10,664 nucleotides of DNA from Rhodospirillales bacterium Alpha_05 (lineage in GTDB: Bacteria; Pseudomonadota; Alphaproteobacteria; Rhodospirillales; Rhodospirillaceae): positions 1 through 10,664 of the forward strand of contig LUYR01000364.1 of assembly GCA_001603335.1 (NCBI GenBank), read 5' to 3'. Shown one piece after another: positions 6,411 to 10,664 of this stretch. The position numbers were made by a program, and so were the translations under genes. Within the stretch, counting starts at the first letter, position 1. Each line of letters starts with the position of its first letter. Under the pieces are notes generated by a model. The model was not told the DNA's origin and did no database searches. It was given only the letters and a program-made list of their open reading frames with translations.

Positions 6411-7808
6411 GTGAAAACCCTCCAAAAGCTTTGGATTTCGGGGAAGGACGTCCTGCCTCTCGTCGAGGGTGGCAAGGGCATTGCCGCATCTTCCGGCTTG
6501 AGCGCGGGCGCTTGGGCCGCGGCGGGTGGCGTCGGTACGTTTTCCGGGGTCAATGCGGATTTCTATGACGAGAACGGGCGGTTCGTCCCGGTCGTCTACA
6601 CCGGCAAGACCCGTGGCGAGCGCCACGAGGAACTGATTTCGTTCGCGATCCGGGGCGGTCTCGCCCAGGCGCGCATCGCCCACGACGTGTCGGGCGGCGA
6701 AGGCCGCATCCACATGAACGTGCTGTGGGAAATGGGCGGCTGCGAGCGCATCCTCGAGGGCATCCTCGAGCAGGCCAAGGGCCTGGTGCACGGCGTCACC
6801 TGCGGCGCGGGCATGCCCTATCGCTTGGCGGAAATCGCGGCGAAATACGGCGTCTACTATTACCCGATCGTCTCCTCGGCGCGCGCCTTCCGCGCGCTGT
6901 GGAAGCGCGCGTATTCGAAGAGCAAGGACTGGCTCGGCGGCGTGGTCTACGAAGACCCGTGGCTGGCGGGCGGCCACAACGGCCTCTCCAACAGCGAAAG
7001 CCCGACCAACCCGGAGCCGCCGTTCCCGCGCGTCGCCGAACTCCGCGCCGAGATGAACTCGGTCGGCCTCGAGTCCACCCCGGTGGTGATGGCCGGCGGC
7101 GTCTGGTCGATTGCGGACTGGGAAGACTGGATCGGCAACCCGGCGATCGGTCCGCTCGCCTTCCAGCTTGGCACCCGGCCGCTCCTGACCAAGGAAAGCC
7201 CGATTCCGGCCGCCTGGAAGCAGCGCCTCACCACCCTCGATCCGGGCGACGTGCTGCTGCACCGCTTCAGCCCCACCGGCTTCTATTCGTCGGCGGTGCG
7301 CAACACCTTCCTCGACGAACTCGTCGCGCGCTCCGAACGCCAGGTCGCGTTCGCGTCGGAAGCCAGCGAGGCGATGTCGGCGGAAGTCGCGTTCGGCCGC
7401 CGTGGCCGCACCATCTTCGTCGCGCCCGAGGACAAGCCGAAGGTCGAGGCTTGGGTGGCCGCGGGCTTCAGCGAGGCGATCAAGACCCCGGATGAAACCG
7501 TGGTCTTCGTCACCCCCGAGTCGGCCAAGACGATCCTCAAGGATCAGGTCGACTGCATGGGCTGCCTCTCGGCCTGCAACTTCTCCAACTGGTCGCAGAA
7601 CCACGAGGGCACCACCGGCCGCCGCGCCGACCCGCGCTCGTTCTGCATCCAGAAAACCTTGCAAAACATCGCCCACCAGGGCGACGTCGAGCACGAACTG
7701 ATGTTCGCCGGACACAACGTCCACCGCTTCAAGACCGACCCCCTGTACCGCAACGGCTTCATCCCGACGGTCAAGGAACTCATCGAGCACCTGCTCAAGG
7801 GCGGCTGA
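6411..7808 (+). CDS. Nitronate monooxygenase-like FMN enzyme with Cys-rich C-terminus
   Basis: The 465-residue product belongs to the nitronate monooxygenase / 2-nitropropane dioxygenase-like TIM-barrel flavoproteins. Such enzymes oxidise alkyl nitronates or act as NAD(P)H:flavin or quinone reductases. The real substrate is unknown. Visible are the N-terminal loop LVEGGKGIAASSGLSAGAWA, HGVTCGAGMP (127-136), the FMN-phosphate strand VVMAGGVW (225-232), QLGTRPL (252-258) and HRFSPTGFYSSAV (284-296). About 130 residues beyond the barrel include DCMGCLSAC (C382, C385, C389) and FC (C412), spaced CX2CX3CX22C. This suggests an iron-sulphur or zinc site. The GTG at 6411 is chosen because GGAG is nine bases upstream and KTLQKLWI is the expected N-terminus. 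An ATG at 6348 would add 21 unlikely residues. The gene is flanked by its own spacer and a strong terminator, so it is probably monocistronic. Confidence 0.85.
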   Translation: MKTLQKLWISGKDVLPLVEGGKGIAASSGLSAGAWAAAGGVGTFSGVNADFYDENGRFVPVVYTGKTRGERHEELISFAIRGGLAQARIAHDVSGGEGRIHMNVLWEMGGCERILEGILEQAKGLVHGVTCGAGMPYRLAEIAAKYGVYYYPIVSSARAFRALWKRAYSKSKDWLGGVVYEDPWLAGGHNGLSNSESPTNPEPPFPRVAELRAEMNSVGLESTPVVMAGGVWSIADWEDWIGNPAIGPLAFQLGTRPLLTKESPIPAAWKQRLTTLDPGDVLLHRFSPTGFYSSAVRNTFLDELVARSERQVAFASEASEAMSAEVAFGRRGRTIFVAPEDKPKVEAWVAAGFSEAIKTPDETVVFVTPESAKTILKDQVDCMGCLSACNFSNWSQNHEGTTGRRADPRSFCIQKTLQNIAHQGDVEHELMFAGHNVHRFKTDPLYRNGFIPTVKELIEHLLKGG

Positions 7809-7832
7809 TTCGGGTACATACGTACGTTTTTG

Positions 7833-7874
7833 CGAAAAAGCCGACAAAACCTAGGGTTTTGTCGGCTTCTTTCG
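7833..7874. terminator. Strong factor-independent terminator
   Basis: A perfect 14-bp stem pairs 7838-7851 with 7855-7868 around a TAG triloop. It extends by five more pairs (7833-7837 with 7870-7874) after a single bulged C. The 3' flank is T-rich (TTCGTTGCGTTTT) and the 5' flank carries A5, so it could work in both directions. It begins 24 bases after the flavoenzyme stop and isolates irr transcription from upstream. Confidence 0.9.
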
Positions 7875-7940
7875 TTGCGTTTTGTCGCCGGATTTGAATT
7901 AATACAGACAGCAGAACAACAGTACGTAGAACCTGCACCC

Positions 7941-7961
7941 GGGGGGGCCGGCTCCAGCCGG
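7941..7961 (+). promoter_or_regulatory. G7 run and hairpin in the irr leader
   Basis: Seven consecutive G (7941-7947) directly abut a 14-base palindrome (CCGGCTCCAGCCGG, 7948-7961) that ends nine bases before the irr ATG. No ordinary Shine-Dalgarno lies in the last 20 bases. If the hairpin forms, it would bring the G run, which can pair weakly with CCUCC, to a usable distance. This is inference. Confidence 0.35.
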
Positions 7962-7970
7962 TAAAATGCA

Positions 7971-8387
7971 ATGCTGAACCGTACACGACCGTTTTCCCAC
8001 GTTCTCGAACAACTCCGTTCGGTCAACCTGCGCCCGACGCGCCAGCGTCTCGCGCTCGCCAAGCTGCTGTTCGAGAAACCGGACCGCCACGTCACCGCCG
8101 AAGCCCTGCACAAGGAAGCCGCGGCCGAAGGCGCGCGCGTCTCGCTGGCGACGGTCTACAACACCCTGCACCAGTTCACCGAGGCCGGCCTGCTGAAGGA
8201 AATCACCGTCGACGCGGGCTGCTCCTACTTCGACACCAACATCACCTCGCACCATCACTGCTACGACGAGGATACCGGCGCGCTGATGGATATCCCGGCG
8301 CAACACCTCCAGGTCGTCGGCAGCCCCGCGATCCCGGAAGGCAAGTCGATCCGCCGCATCGACATCGTCGTCCGCGTCGGCGACTGA
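7971..8387 (+). CDS. irr: Fur-family iron response regulator (Irr type)
   Basis: Irr is the alphaproteobacterial Fur-family regulator that senses iron through haem and controls haem synthesis, iron uptake and storage genes. The 138-residue product has the winged-helix N-terminal domain with LRPTRQRLALAKLLFE (20-35) and the recognition helix SLATVYNTLHQFTEAGLL (58-75). The dimerisation half follows with YFDTN and the HHH cluster (94-96, then C97). The C-terminal CXXC pairs of classical Fur are missing, which fits Irr. The N-terminal Cys-Pro haem regulatory motif of Bradyrhizobium Irr is also absent, as in many other Irr proteins, so haem or metal binding would rely on the histidines. The ATG at 7971 has no clear Shine-Dalgarno. 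A nearby ATG at 7966 is out of frame. Downstream lies hairpin repeat copy 2. Other Fur-family regulators (Fur, Mur, Zur) fit less well. Confidence 0.88.
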   Translation: MLNRTRPFSHVLEQLRSVNLRPTRQRLALAKLLFEKPDRHVTAEALHKEAAAEGARVSLATVYNTLHQFTEAGLLKEITVDAGCSYFDTNITSHHHCYDEDTGALMDIPAQHLQVVGSPAIPEGKSIRRIDIVVRVGD

Positions 8388-8404
8388 CGTAGCACGGAAC
8401 TTGG

Positions 8405-8581
8405 CCAGGGGCTCCGCCCCTGGACCCCGCACAGGGCCTCGGGCCCTGTGTACCCATTTGTTTTTGCGCGAAGCGCGATAACCCCGTCACGCCGCGTGAT
8501 GGTCAATTGCGCTGACGCGCGAAAAACCAAGTTATGGGATCAAAGGGCCCACGGCCCTTTGCGGGCCCGGGCAGCGCCCGG
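8405..8581. repeat. Composite hairpin repeat, copy 2 (between irr and SH3 gene)
   Basis: This copy has the same order of stems as copy 1. HP-A is 8405-8423 (arm sequence identical to copy 1, loop TCC). HP-B is 8430-8450 (9 bp, loop TCG). HP-C is 8466-8476 (4 bp, loop GAA). An extra stem lies at 8485-8501 (7 bp with one G-T pair, loop CCG). A GCGC stem at 8509-8520 is followed by A5. HP-D is 8541-8561 (9 bp, loop CAC). HP-E is 8567-8581 (6 bp, loop AGC). It starts 17 bases after the irr stop and ends 3 bases before the stop codon of the convergent SH3 gene, so it could end both transcripts. Relative to copy 1 it keeps the same orientation on the + strand. Seven stem positions differ from copy 1 with the partner base changed to match. 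Confidence 0.85.
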
Positions 8582-8584
8582 CTC

Positions 8585-9121
8585 TTACTTCACCGTCTCT
8601 CCCCGATATACCCCCCAGAACGCCGCGCGCGGCAGCCAGCCGGCGTAGCCGCCGGCTTCGACGCGGCAGTAGGTGGAGTTTTCGGGGCAGGAGGTGAGTT
8701 TGCCGACGACGCCGCCCTCGAGTTGGGCGACCACCGGGCTTTCGGCCTGGGGTTGGGCGCGCAGCGGCGTCACCGGGCCGATGATGCGGATGGCGCGGTT
8801 GCCCGAGAGCATGGAGCGGTGGACCCAGCCTTCGGTACCTTCCCAGTCGCGGATCTTGCGCCAGTGGTCGAACTCCTGGATCACCTCCACCGGCAGGTCG
8901 CGCTGGAGGTAGACCCATTCGATCGGATAGCGGACGCCCGGTCCGGAGCGCAGGTTGACCTGGGTGGCGCGCAGCGAGACGAAGCGCGGCAGGCGCTGGC
9001 CGGTTTCGCCGCCGCTGTCGGTATTTGCGGCGATCGCCGCAGCTGGGCCGAACGCGAGCAGCGCCGCGATGAGAAGGGCGCGGACGGCGACGGTGCGGAG
9101 GGACGATGGTGGCTGCGGCAT
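8585..9121 (-). CDS. Exported protein with two bacterial SH3-like domains
   Basis: The 178-residue product has a Sec-type signal peptide: arginines at 9 and 14, a hydrophobic core at about 15-25 and a likely cleavage after AIA or AA at 31-32. The mature protein is predicted to be periplasmic. Two SH3b-like repeats follow. The first, about 48-105, has the typical VNLRSGPGVRYPIEWVYLQ opening and a GWVHRSML end. The second, about 113-170, has TPLRAQPQAESPVVAQLEGG and GWLPRAAFWGVY. Such domains often bind peptidoglycan or envelope partners, and no catalytic domain is present. C145 and C152 could form a disulphide. The ATG at 9121 is the only plausible start, although no clear Shine-Dalgarno precedes it. 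The gene converges on irr and diverges from the dehydrogenase gene. The precise role is unknown. Confidence 0.88.
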   Translation of the reverse strand: MPQPPSSLRTVAVRALLIAALLAFGPAAAIAANTDSGGETGQRLPRFVSLRATQVNLRSGPGVRYPIEWVYLQRDLPVEVIQEFDHWRKIRDWEGTEGWVHRSMLSGNRAIRIIGPVTPLRAQPQAESPVVAQLEGGVVGKLTSCPENSTYCRVEAGGYAGWLPRAAFWGVYRGETVK

Positions 9122-9300
9122 ACGAAGAAAAAACCCAGGCGTTCGATCAGGATGCCACCATAGAGCAAGATCGCCCGAGAATGAACCATCTCGCGCGGAT
9201 TGCCGGTGATCGGGCGTACAGGCACAACCCTGGACATTGAACGCGCGCCTTGGTAAGTCTGCCGTGACGCTGGCGATGTCGGCGTCCGGGGAGGAAAAAC
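9122..9300. other. Divergent intergenic region
   Basis: This 179-bp spacer separates the SH3 gene (leftward) from the dehydrogenase gene (rightward) and should contain both promoters. I see no convincing -35/-10 pair; TTGAAC at 9237-9242 lacks a matching -10. GGGGAGG at 9288-9294, six bases before the ATG at 9301, is a strong ribosome-binding site for the rightward gene. Confidence 0.5.
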
Positions 9301-10278
9301 ATGAAGAAACCTGTCGTCATCGTCACGCGTCGGCTGCCGGAATCCATCGAAACCCGGATGAAGGAGCTTTTCGACGCCCGGTTGAGCCCCGACGACCACT
9401 CCATGACGGCGCAGGAGCTTTGCGACGCGGCGAAGGTCGCGGACGTCCTGGTGCCGACGATCACCGAGACGCTCGACGCGCGGGTGATCGCCGCGGCGGG
9501 TCCGCAGCTCAAGCTGATCGCCAATTTCGGCTCGGGCACCGACCACATCGACGTGTCCGCCGCGCAGGCGAAGGGGATCACCGTCACCAACACGCCGGAC
9601 GTGCTGACCGAGGACACCGCCGAGATGACCATGGCGCTGCTTCTCTCGGTGCCGCGCCGGTTGATCGAGGGCGATCGCCTGGTGCGCGCCGGCAAGTGGG
9701 CCGGTTGGGGGCCGACGGCGATGCTCGGCAGCCGGGTCTCGGGCAAGCGCCTGGGGATCATCGGCATGGGCCGCATCGGCCAGGCTGTCGCCGAGCGCGC
9801 GCGCGGCTTCGGCATGTCGATCCACTATCACAACCGCCGCCGCCTGCATCCCTCGGTCGAAGACAGCCTCGAGGCGACCTATTGGGACAGCCTCGACCAG
9901 ATGCTGCCGCGCATGGACGTGATCTCGATCCACTGCCCCGGCACGCCCCAGACCCACCACCTGCTCTCCGCCGAGCGGCTGAAGCTGCTGCGCCCGACGT
10001 CGTACATCGTCAACACCGCGCGCGGCTCGGTGATCGACGAGGACGCACTGGCCGAGATGCTCGCCACCCGCCGCATCGCGGGCGCGGCGCTCGACGTGTT
10101 CCAGAACGAGCCGCTGGTGAACCCGAAGTTCCTCAGCCTCGACAACGTCGTGCTGATGCCGCACCTGGGTGCCGCAACCGTGGAGGCGCGCAACGAGATG
10201 GGGCAGAAGGTGCTGATCAACATCAAGACCTTCGTCGACGGGCATCGCCCGCCCGACCGCGTTCTCCCCAACATCTGA
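9301..10278 (+). CDS. D-2-hydroxyacid dehydrogenase (glyoxylate/hydroxypyruvate reductase type)
   Basis: The 325-residue product is an NAD(P)H-dependent D-isomer-specific 2-hydroxyacid dehydrogenase. It is close in style to the D-glycerate dehydrogenase / glyoxylate reductase (GyaR) group, which reduces hydroxypyruvate or glyoxylate. The substrate-binding half includes LIANFGSGTDHIDV and an ITVTNTPDVLTEDTAE stretch. The nucleotide-binding half has GMGRIG (155-160). The catalytic residues R241 (NTARGSVIDE), E270 (FQNEP) and H288 (MPHLGAAT) are all present. Length is normal for the family. The start is fixed by the strong ribosome-binding site six bases upstream and by MKKPVVIVTRRLP. The gene is followed 7 bases later by a pabB-like gene, so the two are probably co-transcribed, although they share no obvious pathway. 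Phosphoglycerate dehydrogenase (SerA) is less likely because there is no ACT domain. Substrate preference cannot be read from the sequence. Confidence 0.92.
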   Translation: MKKPVVIVTRRLPESIETRMKELFDARLSPDDHSMTAQELCDAAKVADVLVPTITETLDARVIAAAGPQLKLIANFGSGTDHIDVSAAQAKGITVTNTPDVLTEDTAEMTMALLLSVPRRLIEGDRLVRAGKWAGWGPTAMLGSRVSGKRLGIIGMGRIGQAVAERARGFGMSIHYHNRRRLHPSVEDSLEATYWDSLDQMLPRMDVISIHCPGTPQTHHLLSAERLKLLRPTSYIVNTARGSVIDEDALAEMLATRRIAGAALDVFQNEPLVNPKFLSLDNVVLMPHLGAATVEARNEMGQKVLINIKTFVDGHRPPDRVLPNI

Positions 10279-10285
10279 GCCGCCG

Positions 10286-10664
10286 TTGCGCGCGGACCCG
10301 AGCCCGCTCGTTCAACCGATCTCCTGGTGCGACCCGTTCGCCGCGTTCGCGCCCCACGCCGACCGGCCGGGCGCGGCGTTGCTGCACGGCGGCGACCTCG
10401 CGATTTTGGGACTCCGCCCGACCGAGACCGTCACCGGCGGCTTTGCCGACCTCGCCGCGCTCCTGGCACGCCGGGGCGGCGTCGCCTCGCCCGGGTTCGG
10501 GCCGTTTGCGGGCGGGGTGATCGGCTACTTCGGCTATGAGCTCGGCGGCGAGATCGAGCGCCTGCCGCCGCCCGTAGCGGAAGGCCCGTCGCTCCCCGAC
10601 ATGGCCTTCGCCGTGTTCGACGCGGTCGCGGTGTTCGACCTCAAGGCACGCACCGCCGCCATCG
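10286..10664 (+). CDS. pabB: Aminodeoxychorismate synthase component I, 5' part (runs off window)
   Basis: The frame starting at the TTG at 10286 stays open to the window edge (126 complete codons). It reads as the N-terminal part of a chorismate-binding enzyme: LVQPISWCDPFAAFA, then LLHGGDLAILG and the diagnostic FGPFAGGVIGYFGYELGGEIE (73-93). This matches PabB/TrpE N-terminal domains, in the PabB style. PabB makes 4-amino-4-deoxychorismate from chorismate and ammonia for folate synthesis. No ATG or GTG occurs in frame before the GTG inside GGVIGY, which would be too late, so TTG just after the dehydrogenase stop is the best start. A Shine-Dalgarno is not evident. The catalytic C-terminal domain lies outside the window, so anthranilate synthase or a fused PabB-PabC cannot be ruled out. 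Confidence 0.75.
   Translation, partial: MRADPSPLVQPISWCDPFAAFAPHADRPGAALLHGGDLAILGLRPTETVTGGFADLAALLARRGGVASPGFGPFAGGVIGYFGYELGGEIERLPPPVAEGPSLPDMAFAVFDAVAVFDLKARTAAI

Noticed and set aside
6054..7847. Open frame of 597 codons antisense to the flavoenzyme gene
   Set aside because: This is the same GC-rich shadow effect. It spans the pnp end, a hairpin and a terminator and shows no recognisable domain.
7820..7928. ACGTACGT palindrome (7820-7827) and TACGTA (7923-7928) as paired operator sites
   Set aside because: The flanks do not match and one site lies before the terminator. Two short palindromes are not enough to support an operator.
2048..8581. Hairpin clusters as a CRISPR array, tRNA genes or an IS end
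   Set aside because: There are no regular repeat-spacer units, no cloverleaf with an anticodon arm, and no transposase or target-site duplication that I could find.
8881..10245. Open frame of 454 codons on the minus strand across the dehydrogenase gene
   Set aside because: It is opposite an intact dehydrogenase with all catalytic residues and overlaps the SH3 gene in another frame. The composition is shadow-like.

Overview
The window is GC-rich, densely coded bacterial chromosome. The gene order infB-rbfA-truB-rpsO-pnp, together with a Fur-family protein of the Irr type and protein sequences of alphaproteobacterial style, points to an alphaproteobacterium, most likely Rhodospirillales. This placement is inferred from remembered family features, not from a database search.

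Positions 1-6181 hold the classic translation and RNA-metabolism cluster on the + strand. It comprises the 3' two thirds of infB (initiation factor IF-2), rbfA (30S maturation factor), truB (tRNA Psi55 synthase), rpsO (ribosomal protein S15) and pnp (polynucleotide phosphorylase). rbfA and truB overlap by 11 bp, and truB and rpsO by 38 bp. infB and rbfA are separated by a 230-bp spacer filled with a cluster of small hairpins. A factor-independent terminator follows rpsO, and a strong GC hairpin follows pnp.

Positions 6411-8387 hold two monocistronic-looking + strand genes. The first encodes a nitronate monooxygenase-like FMN enzyme with a C-terminal four-cysteine segment. It is closed by a near-perfect hairpin terminator. 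The second is irr, an iron/haem-responsive regulator.

Positions 8405-8581 carry a second copy of the hairpin cluster, lying between the converging irr and SH3-protein genes. The SH3 gene (minus strand, exported, two bacterial SH3-type domains) diverges from a D-2-hydroxyacid dehydrogenase gene. That gene is followed 7 bp later by the 5' part of a pabB-like gene, which runs off the right edge.

The most interesting non-coding signal is the pair of hairpin clusters (2048-2233 and 8405-8581). They have the same order of triloop stems, and seven base pairs differ between the copies with both partners changed so that pairing is kept. This suggests selection on, or a copying mechanism tied to, the folded form. 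The genes themselves are mostly ordinary housekeeping genes. The least ordinary protein feature is the Cys cluster of the nitronate monooxygenase homologue. I do not see a clearly new multi-gene system here.
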